Part shown: positions 1 through 8,471 of the stretch, piece by piece
Layout of the letters: each line of letters begins with the position of its first letter
How positions within the stretch are numbered: the first letter of the stretch is position 1
NCBI RefSeq assembly: GCF_031432975.1
Contig: NZ_CP133838.1
Coordinates: 4,588,001 to 4,652,000 of the forward strand
Direction of reading: 5' to 3'
From: Buttiauxella selenatireducens
Lineage (GTDB): Bacteria; Pseudomonadota; Gammaproteobacteria; Enterobacterales; Enterobacteriaceae
Length of the DNA stretch: 64,000 bases
The notes under the pieces: model-generated
The model's database searches: none
The model's input: the letters and a program-made list of their open reading frames with translations, nothing else
What the model was told of the DNA's origin: nothing
Translations under genes and position numbers: made by a program

Positions 1-52
1 GATCATCTGACTTCTCCTTCTCCCTCAGGGAGAAGGTCGGGATGAGGGTGGT
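1..52. repeat. Hairpin repeat, end of a CCCTCACCC/GGGTGAGGG-type element
   Basis: A perfect hairpin (CCTTCTCCC with GGGAGAAGG) is followed by GGGATGAGGG. The same pattern forms the arrays at 27979, 30703 and 35979. It lies just downstream of the regulator that ends at 60, and its left part is cut by the window edge or already degenerate. It probably acts like other extragenic palindromes, as a 3'-end or transcription boundary; that role is inferred. Confidence 0.6.
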
Positions 53-59
53 ACTCCCA

Positions 60-1970
60 TCAAAACCGACTCAAACAATCCATCGCCACGGCTTTAAACT
101 CGTCAAAATCTTTACTGTCTCGCAGCCTCGGCATTGCCCTTTCGCGCAGGAAAGTGACAAACAAATCGTAAATCGCCATCGCCTCTTCATACTCGCTTTT
201 GCTGATTGCCAGCAAGAAGATGACATGCGCTGTGTCATCACCCCAACTGATACCCTGAGGTGCAAGCACGGTATAAACCACGGTTTTATTTGCCATCAGT
301 CCCAATGAGTGCGGAAGCGCAATGCCTTCGCCCAGCACGGTGCTGACAATCGCCTCACGCTCCACCACCGACGGATAAAAATCCTCACCGACAAACCCTT
401 CTTGCTCAAGCTGTTGGCACAGCGTGCTGAACAACTCCTGTTGCGACATGGGCTCATCAATGACGCGGAAATGGCTGGCATCAAAGAATTTTTCCAGCAT
501 ATAGGGACGCGTGCGATCCACCAGCACCAGCTTGCCTAACTGTTCGAGTTGATACTCGGTCGGGAACGGCGCCACCACCACGGTAGGTTTCGCTTTGTCT
601 GTGACTCTGGCGGTGGAGATAACAAAATCTTCCTCAACGCTGTCGAGTTGTTCGTAGTCGCGCAGCGAAATAATACGTCTGACCTCTATCTGCGGATATT
701 TACGCAGCAACATCGCCTGAATCATGCGTACCGTGGAATTCCCGGTATCGCAAACCAGCAGCACACGCGGGTTACGTTGATAACCAATGTTGTAGTGGCG
801 TTCCAGCCCGACACCGATATGCAGCACCAGGAAACCAATTTCGTTTTCACTGATGACAAAAGGCGTGTATTTACCCCAACTCGACACCGCGGCAAGCGTC
901 ATGTCATACGCCATCGGATAGTGCTGCTTGATATTGTCCAGTAGAGGATTGGGGATGTTAATCTGATAACGCACGCGGGTTATCATGGTTTTAATATGCG
1001 TCAGTAAATCAGCATGTAACTGCTTATCTGTCAGCAGGTTGTAGTTATAGTTGTTGTTGATGAAACTCAGAATATAGTTCACCAGCGCTTCGTCATCGTC
1101 GGCGCTAATGGCACTCGGTGCCACTTCTTGTACCTGGCGTGAAGCGATGTGCACTTGCAGCCACTGTTCTTCCGCTTCCGAAAGCGGTTTGCCAGCCAGC
1201 GTCTGTAACAGCCCAGTGATTTGCCGCGCGGCTTCACGTACGGCTTCGTCGACATTGTCGGCGCTGAAATCTGGCAGCGGGTAGCCTTCGCTGATACGTC
1301 GAACCGCGACAGCACAGTACAAGCGTATAAACTGTTCGCCTTCGTCAGTCAGGCGGATACGGCAGCGTGTGAAGCAACTATGCAGTTCAGTCGCCAGTTG
1401 CTCCGGCACGCCTGCATTAAGTGTTTCTTCAGTCAGCAGTGGGTTGTCACTGTCTTCCTGCGTCAGTTGCCAGAGCAGTTCAGTCAGGCAAGCGCGCACC
1501 GACATTTCGCTGCCAAACAACTTCATGCCGTGGCGCGGACGCGTTTCAATGGTCAGATTGTAGCGAGCGAGCCACTCGCGCACTTCTGCCATGTCACTTT
1601 GCAACGTCGCGCGGCTAACAAACCACTCTTCTGCCAGATCTTCGAGTTTTAAAGAAAATGCGGAGGTGAGAAAGCGCACCACCAGATAATGCACCCGCTC
1701 AGGCGAGCTACGCGGGATACGCAATTGGCGCGAAGGCTGCTGTTGAAGCGCCTGGTAGAGCGCCATATCGGTGATGTTGAGCTGGTAGCCTGCACCGCGA
1801 TTGAGAACAAATTGCGCGCCATGATCAGCCATTAATGCATTTAAAGCCGTGATATCCGTACGCACCGTGCGCGTAGAAACAGCTAAACGCCGCGCCAGTT
1901 CATCCTGGGGCAGCGTCTCGTTTTGTAGCATCTCAAACAACTGAGCCAGACGTTGGTTGGGGAATCTCAC
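60..1970 (-). CDS. BglG/LicR-type PRD regulator with EIIB and EIIA domains
   Basis: A 636-residue PTS-controlled transcription regulator. In order: an N-terminal winged helix (about 1-60, with the STRTVRTDI recognition segment), a second Mga-like helix-turn-helix (about 85-145), two PRD domains (about 185-285 and 295-395, with His325 and His384 as likely phosphorylation sites), a EIIB-like domain (VCDTGN, Cys407) and a fructose-type EIIA domain (GIALPHS, His554). The start is GTG, preceded by AAGGAA. It is the last gene of the cluster starting near 8807, so it most likely senses the sugar flux of that pathway through phosphorylation. This architecture is that of DNA-binding activators (LicR, MtlR) rather than of RNA-binding BglG. 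The named substrate is not deducible from the protein alone. Confidence 0.88.
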   Translation of the reverse strand: MRFPNQRLAQLFEMLQNETLPQDELARRLAVSTRTVRTDITALNALMADHGAQFVLNRGAGYQLNITDMALYQALQQQPSRQLRIPRSSPERVHYLVVRFLTSAFSLKLEDLAEEWFVSRATLQSDMAEVREWLARYNLTIETRPRHGMKLFGSEMSVRACLTELLWQLTQEDSDNPLLTEETLNAGVPEQLATELHSCFTRCRIRLTDEGEQFIRLYCAVAVRRISEGYPLPDFSADNVDEAVREAARQITGLLQTLAGKPLSEAEEQWLQVHIASRQVQEVAPSAISADDDEALVNYILSFINNNYNYNLLTDKQLHADLLTHIKTMITRVRYQINIPNPLLDNIKQHYPMAYDMTLAAVSSWGKYTPFVISENEIGFLVLHIGVGLERHYNIGYQRNPRVLLVCDTGNSTVRMIQAMLLRKYPQIEVRRIISLRDYEQLDSVEEDFVISTARVTDKAKPTVVVAPFPTEYQLEQLGKLVLVDRTRPYMLEKFFDASHFRVIDEPMSQQELFSTLCQQLEQEGFVGEDFYPSVVEREAIVSTVLGEGIALPHSLGLMANKTVVYTVLAPQGISWGDDTAHVIFLLAISKSEYEEAMAIYDLFVTFLRERAMPRLRDSKDFDEFKAVAMDCLSRF

Positions 1971-2018
1971 TGCCGTTTCCTTTCGTTAATCGGGAGGGAT
2001 TAGCACCCGTTACAGCCA

Positions 2019-3137
2019 CTACTTTATCGGTTGCAGAACCATCTGTGACGGGTTTCCTACCGCACAGTAATCCTCAACAAAAGTCAGTTTTCCACCTGCC
2101 GGCGCCACACTAAAGCGAGTGATGTTGTCACTGCGCTGATTCATCACGTACAGATACGCTCCCGTAGGGTCGAGGGTTAACGTCCTCGGATAATCACCGC
2201 GCGTCCAGACACTGTCTTGATGAACCAGCTTGCCGTTCTCTGCAACAGTAAAGTGCCCGATACTGTTATGCAGACGATTAGCGACATACAGCTGCTTTCC
2301 ATCCAGGCTTAGCACCAGACCCGATGCGAAGTTAGTGCCTTTGAAGCCTTCGGGCAGAGTAGAAATACTTTCACCTTCCGTCAATGTCCCTTTGCTTGCA
2401 TCCAGCTGATAGTGAGTCAGCGTAGAAGCCTCTTCATTGATTAACCATAAGCCATCACCTTTTGGCGTAAACACAAAATGGCGCGGCCCGGCACCTTTTG
2501 AAGAGGCGGCAATAAACGGAGGATCGTTAGGCGTCAGCTTCCCGCTTTCATCATCAAAGTCATATTGATAAATCCTGTCGAGGCCAAGATCGGTAGTAAA
2601 GACAAATTTCCCGCTGGGATCGGTACTGATCATGTGGGCGTGTGGGCCACTGTGCCCACTTACGGCAAAACTGCCTTCTACGGCGGCTTCAGGTTTTTTC
2701 GCCCCCGCAGGGCCAGAATCTTGCTGGATATCAGTGGCGTCACCGAGGCTACCATCCGCTTGCACCAGCAATATTGCAACGGAGCCACTGGTGTAATTCG
2801 CCACCAGCAGATAACGCTCGTCAGGCGTCAGAGACAGATAAACCGGCCCCGCACCACCTGATGAAACCTGATTAAGCGTTTTCAGGCTCCCGTCGTCACC
2901 CACGCGTAAAGCGGCAACAACGCCCTTTTCCACTTCACTGGCCACATAAAGCGTTTTACCATCGCGAGCGATCGTCAGTTGCGCAGCATTTGGCCATTCG
3001 CAGACTAATGTTTTGTGGCTCAGCGCACCGGTTTTCGCATCAACCTGAAAGCGATAAATCCCTTCGCCATTGGGAGAGTAGGTTCCAACCCAGGCAAATT
3101 GAGGGTCTGCCATCCCTGGATTGTGTATTACAGACAT
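2019..3137 (-). CDS. Lactonase family protein (YbhE-like beta-propeller)
   Basis: A 372-residue protein of the 6-phosphogluconolactonase (YbhE) type, predicted to be a seven-bladed beta-propeller from repeated G.L/DP.G.YLYV motifs. It would hydrolyse a sugar lactone or phospholactone to the open acid. No signal peptide is visible, so it should be cytosolic. The start is set at the internal ATG (MSVIHNPG) because AAGGAA precedes it; the longer frame has no ribosome binding site and lacks family similarity. It sits between KDGP aldolase and the regulator, implying that the pathway substrate enters or passes through a lactone form. That substrate is inferred; E. coli pgl is a paralogue, so this is unlikely to be the housekeeping copy. 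Confidence 0.85.
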   Translation of the reverse strand: MSVIHNPGMADPQFAWVGTYSPNGEGIYRFQVDAKTGALSHKTLVCEWPNAAQLTIARDGKTLYVASEVEKGVVAALRVGDDGSLKTLNQVSSGGAGPVYLSLTPDERYLLVANYTSGSVAILLVQADGSLGDATDIQQDSGPAGAKKPEAAVEGSFAVSGHSGPHAHMISTDPSGKFVFTTDLGLDRIYQYDFDDESGKLTPNDPPFIAASSKGAGPRHFVFTPKGDGLWLINEEASTLTHYQLDASKGTLTEGESISTLPEGFKGTNFASGLVLSLDGKQLYVANRLHNSIGHFTVAENGKLVHQDSVWTRGDYPRTLTLDPTGAYLYVMNQRSDNITRFSVAPAGGKLTFVEDYCAVGNPSQMVLQPIK

Positions 3138-3218
3138 TGGAGGTTCCTTTGAATAGTGGCTTAAAAGGTGGATGCCGTTGAGCGCATCCACCTTACGATC
3201 ATTAAGCCGCTTTTGGGA

Positions 3219-3959
3219 TTAGCCCACCAACTTCTTCGTCATTTCCAGCAGCGTACGCACATCTTCCGGGCGGGTGTTACCGCTGGCTTTATCAATAATC
3301 GAGCTGTAAATATGCGGAATGATTTTGCTCACGCCCGCGTCCAGAGCAATCTTGAGGATCTCTTCGTAGTTGTCGAGATCGATGCCACCGGTCGGTTCGA
3401 GCCAGAAATCGTGTTTCGCACAAGCACGTGCAACCGCTTCAAACTCTTCACGGCACTCAAGCCCGCCCATCGGGAAGTATTTGATGGAGCTGCCACCCAT
3501 ATCTTTCAGCATGCTAATCGCCGTTTCGACAGGCACAACCCCATCCGGTGCGCCAGAACTCAGCGGGCCTGTAGAGATTTTTACCCAGCCTACTCTTCCG
3601 GTTGGCGAAACCAGGCCGTTGACCACGCTTTCGCGTTGCCCAACGAGTGCTCGCGATGTCGCCACGCCGGTAAACACCTGATTGACATGCTGCGGCTGCA
3701 CCTGGCGGGAGATTTCACTGACCATGGCTGACTGGTTCGGATCGCCCGCGCCCAGGCCCACAGAAAGGGCATTTTCAATCAACGCCGCATACTCGCGCAT
3801 ATCGGCTACGGCACTGGCAACGTCCGGGTAGTTTTTGGAAAGCACACCGACCAGCACATGACCTTCAGCCGCCTGATAAATCTCTTTCGCGTTCTCTTTC
3901 GAGCCCGCCAGCACGTTCAGGCAGACACGGTCACGATAAAAGTTCGGGGTCAATTTCAT
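3219..3959 (-). CDS. dagF: KDGP aldolase (2-dehydro-3-deoxy-phosphogluconate aldolase), DgaF/DagF family
   Basis: A 246-residue protein matching the KDGP aldolase family that accompanies DgaE-type ammonia lyases. It is expected to split 2-keto-3-deoxy-6-phosphogluconate into pyruvate and glyceraldehyde-3-phosphate. It is unrelated in overall sequence to the Eda aldolase. Conserved stretches include KYFPMGGLECREEF and WLEPTGGIDLDNY, fitting a TIM-barrel phosphate-binding site. Its start overlaps the end of the dgaE-like gene by four bases, so the two are translationally coupled. Together they form the last two steps of D-glucosaminate-6-phosphate degradation as known from the Salmonella dga operon; here the transporter genes differ from that operon. 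Confidence 0.85.
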   Translation of the reverse strand: MKLTPNFYRDRVCLNVLAGSKENAKEIYQAAEGHVLVGVLSKNYPDVASAVADMREYAALIENALSVGLGAGDPNQSAMVSEISRQVQPQHVNQVFTGVATSRALVGQRESVVNGLVSPTGRVGWVKISTGPLSSGAPDGVVPVETAISMLKDMGGSSIKYFPMGGLECREEFEAVARACAKHDFWLEPTGGIDLDNYEEILKIALDAGVSKIIPHIYSSIIDKASGNTRPEDVRTLLEMTKKLVG

Positions 3960-5074
3960 GCCTGTTTCTCCTTGCTGACCAATGCTTTAATGCAGTGATA
4001 GATAATCTCTAGCTGTTGTGGGCTCACGCTGCGCACATCGGCTTCAATAATCCCTTCGTTAGCCTTGTAGCCACGGAAGAAAATCGCGTATTCGCCTTGC
4101 TTGAGCGCACTCACTAATTCCACCGTGCTGGTACCAATCACCGCTTCGTCGAACTTGATTTCAGTGCGAGCGATGTCGCGGCCAGCTGCATCCCACACCA
4201 CGCGGGCGTTGATGCCGTTAAGGGTATTGAGGTTATCGATAAACGGCGTCATTTTTTCCGACATTTGAGCGCCCGTCTCTTTTGCTGCCGTCAAATAGTG
4301 CTCGATGGCGCACGTCAGGCCAAGAATGCCTTCTTTGCCGACTTTCATGGCACGGCCAATGCCGTTGGTTTGCAACTTCACCCACTCGACATACTGCTGT
4401 TTGCCAATCACCAGGCCGCTGGTTGGCCCTTCAATCGCTTTACCACCGCTGTAAATCACCAGATCCGCACCGGCACGGTAGTAACACTGCAAATCTTCTT
4501 CCGCCGCCGCATCAACAATTAATGGCAGGTTATGTTTGCGCGCCACGACGGCGGCCTGCTCAACGCTGAGCATACTTTTCTGAACCGAGTGGTGCGATTT
4601 GATATACAAAATGGCGGCAGTGCGTGGGGAAATAGCCGCAGCCAGTTGATCGGCAGAGCATTCATTGGCGTAACCGGCTTCAACCGGTTTACCGCCGCCG
4701 AGATAAACCATGGTGCTGACTGGTGCGCCGAAGTTCACGTTGTGGCCTTTTGGCAGCACAATTTCGTTGTTTTCAAGCGGGGTGCCATGCAGGTTTTCAA
4801 TCAGCCAGGCGTTATCTTTGACTAACACCGCCGCCACAGATTGGGCGATACCCGCTGAGGCGCAAGACACCACGGTCGCCGCTTCAACATCGAGCAATTT
4901 TGCGATGTATTCCCCAGTTTTGTTCACCAGGTCTTTCATTTCAAAGTAATGATTCATACCGGTGGCAACGGCTTCAACCACTTCAGCACGCGGAGTAGAA
5001 ACGCCCAGCGCAGTCATGCGGCCAGATGCGTTAATGACTTGTTTTAAATTATATTTTTCATAGATTGAAGGCAT
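3956..5074 (-). CDS. dgaE: DgaE-family PLP-dependent ammonia lyase (SelA-like)
   Basis: A 372-residue pyridoxal-phosphate enzyme of the SelA-related fold. Family knowledge: DgaE dehydrates and deaminates D-glucosaminate-6-phosphate to 2-keto-3-deoxy-6-phosphogluconate plus ammonia. The likely PLP lysine is Lys212 in YSGGKAIEGP, with the cofactor-pairing Asp188 in LIVDAAAE. The start is the ATG of MPSIYEKYNL, preceded by AAGGAAAAGAAG; a longer frame has no ribosome binding site. It overlaps the upstream amidohydrolase gene by 17 bases and the downstream aldolase by four, showing a tight operon. The upstream metallohydrolase suggests the amine is acylated before this step. Confidence 0.87.
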   Translation of the reverse strand: MPSIYEKYNLKQVINASGRMTALGVSTPRAEVVEAVATGMNHYFEMKDLVNKTGEYIAKLLDVEAATVVSCASAGIAQSVAAVLVKDNAWLIENLHGTPLENNEIVLPKGHNVNFGAPVSTMVYLGGGKPVEAGYANECSADQLAAAISPRTAAILYIKSHHSVQKSMLSVEQAAVVARKHNLPLIVDAAAEEDLQCYYRAGADLVIYSGGKAIEGPTSGLVIGKQQYVEWVKLQTNGIGRAMKVGKEGILGLTCAIEHYLTAAKETGAQMSEKMTPFIDNLNTLNGINARVVWDAAGRDIARTEIKFDEAVIGTSTVELVSALKQGEYAIFFRGYKANEGIIEADVRSVSPQQLEIIYHCIKALVSKEKQA

Positions 5075-6191
5075 GTTCTTCTTTTCCTTGTTCGGTAGCA
5101 AACCACTTCCCGGCACGAACCGCAGCGAGTGCAACCAGTAACTGTTCGCCCTGGAGAGTCTGACTTTCTGAGTCGGTAAATACCGTCGGCTGGCGGCGTA
5201 AGGCAAAAATAGTTAAGTCGCCATCCAGACCCACAGACAAACGCCCTTTGTTTGCAAGGCGCAGGTCTTCGGCAGCATGAGCGGTAACACAATCAATAAC
5301 TTGTGGAACAGACATGCCGATAGAAAGGAATTTAGACATCACCATCCCGAGGCTATGCACCGGGCCGTTAATGCGGTTGCGACAATAAATATCGGAGCTG
5401 ATGGTGTGCGGCAAAATGCCTTTGCTGATAGCGATTTTCGCCACCTCAAAGCTAAAACTTGCCGTGCCGTGACCCACATCGAGGCGCACACCCCGCGCAA
5501 TCGCTTTAGAAATCGAGGCCCGCAGTTCACCCGCAGGCGTCAGAATGCGGTTGGGCTTGCCGTTATAGCAGTGGGTAATAATGTCGCCACTCGTCAGTAA
5601 ATCGGCAATTTCATCGAGATCAGGCGGGTTATTACCAATGTGAACCATCAACGGCAAATCGCCATTTTCACGCTGGATTTCTTTCGCTCGCTCCAGCGGT
5701 TTGATGCCGTTAGCACCGACGACGCTACTGCTCATGCGCGCTTTGATACCGACGATAAAACCTGGGTGCCGTTGCACGGCATCGCGCACGGCAACTTTGT
5801 CGATATTCGCCATATCCGACAGTTCGTTTTGCGCGATAAGCCCCACGCGGGAGATGTTCAGCAATGCATAAACGTCCGTCGCGGCTTTGCGCGTCAGCGC
5901 GTAAAACTCGTCAATATCGTCAGCACCGGTACTTCCGGCGTCAATAACCGTCGTCACCCCTGTATGAATGCCGATACTATCGGGTTCATCATGATAAATA
6001 GGGGATTTTTGGTAGCAGTGAACGTGAGAATCAATCCAGCCCGCGCTGACGTAGAACTCGCCGTTCAGTTGCCGCTCTTCATGTGCATCGCCGATAACCT
6101 CACCCAGTGCGGCAATTTTGCCGCCCTTGAGCGCGATGTCGATAACCGTATCGTCCACCAGGCGAGCCTGGCGCAGGATCAAGTCGAACAT
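5058..6191 (-). CDS. Amidohydrolase/deacetylase-family metallohydrolase
   Basis: A 377-residue member of the amidohydrolase superfamily (dihydroorotase-like TIM barrel). Metal-binding features are visible: the HxH pair in SHVHCY (His56, His58), a lysine suited to carbamylation in VGIKARMS (Lys150), and histidines in MVHIGNN (His184) and ITHCYNG (His207). It should remove an acyl group or open a cyclic amide in the cytosol. The start is MFDLILRQ, supported by AGGAG; the 14 extra upstream residues have no such signal. I recall a TIGRFAMs entry for this protein type based on an Enterococcus faecalis cluster of the same composition. The exact substrate is unknown; an N-acylated amino-sugar acid is the best guess from the neighbours. 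Confidence 0.83.
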   Translation of the reverse strand: MFDLILRQARLVDDTVIDIALKGGKIAALGEVIGDAHEERQLNGEFYVSAGWIDSHVHCYQKSPIYHDEPDSIGIHTGVTTVIDAGSTGADDIDEFYALTRKAATDVYALLNISRVGLIAQNELSDMANIDKVAVRDAVQRHPGFIVGIKARMSSSVVGANGIKPLERAKEIQRENGDLPLMVHIGNNPPDLDEIADLLTSGDIITHCYNGKPNRILTPAGELRASISKAIARGVRLDVGHGTASFSFEVAKIAISKGILPHTISSDIYCRNRINGPVHSLGMVMSKFLSIGMSVPQVIDCVTAHAAEDLRLANKGRLSVGLDGDLTIFALRRQPTVFTDSESQTLQGEQLLVALAAVRAGKWFATEQGKEEHAFNL

Positions 6192-6204
6192 GGTGTTCTC
6201 CTGT

Positions 6205-6846
6205 CTATAAAGCGATCGGGAAGAATGCCCCAAGGATCATTGCACCCAGAATTGCGCCACCCGTAATCGGTTTGTTCCACAGGTAAAACAGCAGCGAACC
6301 AATCAGGGAACCAATACCAATCGGGATAGAAGCGGTCATCGCGCTCAGGATGATCAATGGCCCAAGGAAGCGACCGGAAGCGTTACCCGCGCCCATCATC
6401 ACGTCAGCGCCGTACGTCGAATCGCTCTGGTTGATAGTGAATTTACGCGCCAGAATGATCAGGTAGCCAATGGCCAGGCCAATCACCAACCCCGTCGCCA
6501 GCGATGCGGCGAAGTTCGCCACCGGGAAAATAATACCTGCACCCAGCAGCAACGCCGGAACACCCAGCCCGACGCCGGTTTGAATCGCACCGCCGATATC
6601 CAGGATCCCGACCAGTGAACCTTCGATGATACGGGCGAACAGGAAGCTTGCGCCGAACGCTGCCACCGCGCCGTAAACACCAGTGTCGATGCCCGCTTTC
6701 AGCATGGCCACAAAGGCCACTTCGTTAAATGCGCCGATGCCGTACAGGTAGTACATGTGCGTCCCGGCGAACACGCCGGAAGAAAGCAGGCCAACGAAGA
6801 TCGGGAACGACCAGTCGGCATACCAAAAACCTTTATTTTGTTCCAT
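6205..6846 (-). CDS. DUF4310 family membrane protein
   Basis: A 213-residue, very hydrophobic protein with about five or six membrane segments separated by short glycine-rich loops (for example GVYGAVAAFGASF and IGIGSLIGSLLF). It belongs to DUF4310, found almost only beside DUF4311, DUF4312 and SFCGS proteins. Role is not established. Its position after the other three and before the catabolic enzymes, plus the PRD regulators, suggests a membrane part of a sugar permease comparable to a PTS EIIC or EIID. SD AGGAG lies upstream of the ATG. It is 13 bases downstream of the DUF4311 gene and should be co-translated with it. Confidence 0.85.
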   Translation of the reverse strand: MEQNKGFWYADWSFPIFVGLLSSGVFAGTHMYYLYGIGAFNEVAFVAMLKAGIDTGVYGAVAAFGASFLFARIIEGSLVGILDIGGAIQTGVGLGVPALLLGAGIIFPVANFAASLATGLVIGLAIGYLIILARKFTINQSDSTYGADVMMGAGNASGRFLGPLIILSAMTASIPIGIGSLIGSLLFYLWNKPITGGAILGAMILGAFFPIAL

Positions 6847-6859
6847 GTCGAGGCTCCTG

Positions 6860-7636
6860 TTATTTGCCGCTGAGCGAGCTGTGGATCAGATCGAGCCAGT
6901 TCGGCACGGTCAGATGGAAGGATTCAATCATCTTCATATCGAAGCCACGGAAGAATCCGCTCAGCACAAACAGCGCCACAATCGCAGCCATCATCACTTT
7001 GGTGACGTGGTTCCAACCGCTCTCTTCCACGCCTTTACCAATCAGGATACCCAGTACCAGGCCCGGAACGGCGTTGCCCATAATCAATTGCGCGCAGCCA
7101 CCGAAAATCGTGGCCCAGAAGCCTGATTTCTTACCTGCATCAATCGCCGCCAGCCAGAAAATAACCGGCATCACAGTGTTAACCAGCAAGTTAGCCGCAG
7201 GAACCAGTACTTTTACCGCCGTGACCTGTAAAGCTGCGGGAACGGCAGAAGCGGTGGAGTTAAGAAAAGCGACCACAATCATGCCGATGATGCCGCACGC
7301 GATTGCCATTTTTTTCGGGTCATGCAGGGTTTCAGCGACGTTGCGGTTTTTCACCATCAACGCGGCAGCACCCCAGTTTGGGATAATGCGGTGGTCAACG
7401 TCCTGAGTAAAAGCACCCGCCGCAACTGAAGATGCCCAGGCGTTGAAGAAGAAACCTAATCCGAATGAGAAGTGTGAAGCGGGATCTCCTTCGCAGGAGT
7501 TAAGTTCACCTAATGTACGAAAAGCACCCATACCTTGAGTGGTTGGTGCGTGAAACATACGTGCAGCCCCGGCGCCAACACCTACGCCGACGAGCCCCCC
7601 GATTATGAGTGATTTTATTAGTATGATTAAGAACAT
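6860..7636 (-). CDS. DUF4311 family membrane protein
   Basis: A 258-residue integral membrane protein of DUF4311, with about six or seven hydrophobic segments. Conserved polar stretches lie between them (FHAPTTQGMGAFRTLGELNSCEGDPASHFSFGL is summarised here by its ends FHAPTTQG at about 28 and SHFSFGLG at about 53), which may line a substrate path. It is probably the main permease subunit together with DUF4310; this is inference from hydropathy and context. SD AAGGA precedes the ATG. The 156-bp gap to the upstream DUF4312 gene is almost wholly filled by an ERIC element, so this gene may have lost coupling to the first three genes. Confidence 0.85.
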   Translation of the reverse strand: MFLIILIKSLIIGGLVGVGVGAGAARMFHAPTTQGMGAFRTLGELNSCEGDPASHFSFGLGFFFNAWASSVAAGAFTQDVDHRIIPNWGAAALMVKNRNVAETLHDPKKMAIACGIIGMIVVAFLNSTASAVPAALQVTAVKVLVPAANLLVNTVMPVIFWLAAIDAGKKSGFWATIFGGCAQLIMGNAVPGLVLGILIGKGVEESGWNHVTKVMMAAIVALFVLSGFFRGFDMKMIESFHLTVPNWLDLIHSSLSGK

Positions 7637-7669
7637 CAGTCTGTCCTTCTTCCTTCTTACATTGATATG

Positions 7670-7795
7670 TATGCCCTAAATCATTTGAGTTGCAGGAAGG
7701 CGACAAGCTCGTTTATCCCCGGGAGCTTACTTAAGTAAGTGACTGGGGTAAGCGAGTGCAGACAACGCACCTGCGGCTCGAAGGATGACGGGCTA
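7670..7795 (+). repeat. ERIC element inside the operon
   Basis: About 126 bp with the hallmark ERIC core AAGTAAGTGACTGGGGTAAG and inverted ends TATGCCC/GGGCTA. It sits between the DUF4312 and DUF4311 genes, which are otherwise in one operon. Its terminal CTA (7793-7795), read on the minus strand, is the TAG stop of the DUF4312 gene. ERICs fold into long hairpins when transcribed and can change mRNA stability; an effect here is inferred. Confidence 0.92.
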
Positions 7796-8095
7796 GGATG
7801 TAATAAAGTCTACTTTGTCCATATTGATGGCGGTAACATTGACGCTAACATCCAACTCCACGCTGAACATTTGCTTTTCACGCTTGAGAAAGAAGAACAA
7901 AAATGCCTCTTTCTTTACCTGGACTCGCGCCTGAATGACCTGCACATCCTGTGGCTCAATACGCAGTAAAATATGGGGAGACGATTTCATAACCGAGCCC
8001 TGAACATGATTCAGGGCGTCAGCAAAGGCTTTGGCTTTAGTATCGCCACGCCCTTTCACTCTCACCGTTTCTGAGAAGTGTTCTTTCATACTCAC
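7793..8095 (-). CDS. DUF4312 family protein
   Basis: A 100-residue soluble protein of DUF4312, always found with DUF4310/4311 and SFCGS proteins. Sequence is mixed alpha/beta (PHILLRIEPQDVQVIQ; KKEAFLFFF) with no membrane segment; function unknown. The frame opens with GTG at 8095, overlapping the SFCGS stop as GTGA, and has a second possible start (ATG, MKEHFSETV) at 8089; neither has a strong ribosome binding site, as expected for coupled translation. Its TAG stop is supplied by the end of an ERIC element, so the last residues (about FITS) may differ from the ancestral protein. Confidence 0.8.
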   Translation of the reverse strand: MSMKEHFSETVRVKGRGDTKAKAFADALNHVQGSVMKSSPHILLRIEPQDVQVIQARVQVKKEAFLFFFLKREKQMFSVELDVSVNVTAINMDKVDFITS

Positions 8096-8454
8096 TTACC
8101 GTGCTTCTTGGCCCAGGCCAGAACCAGGCGCTCGCCCAACTCTTCTTTATCCATAAAGCCGAAGCCCAGTACATTGTTGCCTTCATTGATTGCGGTGACG
8201 CCTTCTTCCACTGAACGCATGCCGTACTTGGCTTTATAGCCGTGTTTGGTCTGCGCGGTAATAGCACCCGCACCGCCGCTACCGCAGAATGAAATCCCAA
8301 AGGTGGCGTTTTCTGCTTTCATCACGTCGCCCAATTTCATATCAGCGGCAACACCAGGAATAACCACTGCCCGGCCACCCGCTTTTTCAATCCCTGCTGC
8401 CACTTTCTGGCCTTTACCCAGGCGGTCGCCAATTACTACGGTAATTTGTTCCAT
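8092..8454 (-). CDS. SFCGS family glycine-rich protein
   Basis: A 120-residue cytosolic protein named for its signature SFCGSGGAGA (Cys57 in a glycine-rich turn). The fold looks like alternating beta/alpha (TVVIGDRLGKGQK start, then AVVIPG, then FGISFCGS). The single Cys in a loop after a beta-strand recalls the phosphocysteine of PTS EIIB proteins, although no homology is claimed. The start MEQITVVIG is set by AGGAG seven bases upstream; a seven-residue longer frame overlaps the PRD gene. Function is unknown; I infer a phosphoryl- or ligand-carrying part of the DUF4310/4311 transporter. Confidence 0.83.
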   Translation of the reverse strand: MEQITVVIGDRLGKGQKVAAGIEKAGGRAVVIPGVAADMKLGDVMKAENATFGISFCGSGGAGAITAQTKHGYKAKYGMRSVEEGVTAINEGNNVLGFGFMDKEELGERLVLAWAKKHGK

Positions 8455-8471
8455 TGTTATCTCCTGATTAT

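Noticed and set aside
60-1970. Antitermination by the BglG-type regulator through an RNA site upstream of the operon
   Set aside because: The protein has DNA-binding helix-turn-helix domains instead of the CAT RNA-binding domain, and no terminator with overlapping antiterminator is seen upstream of 8807.
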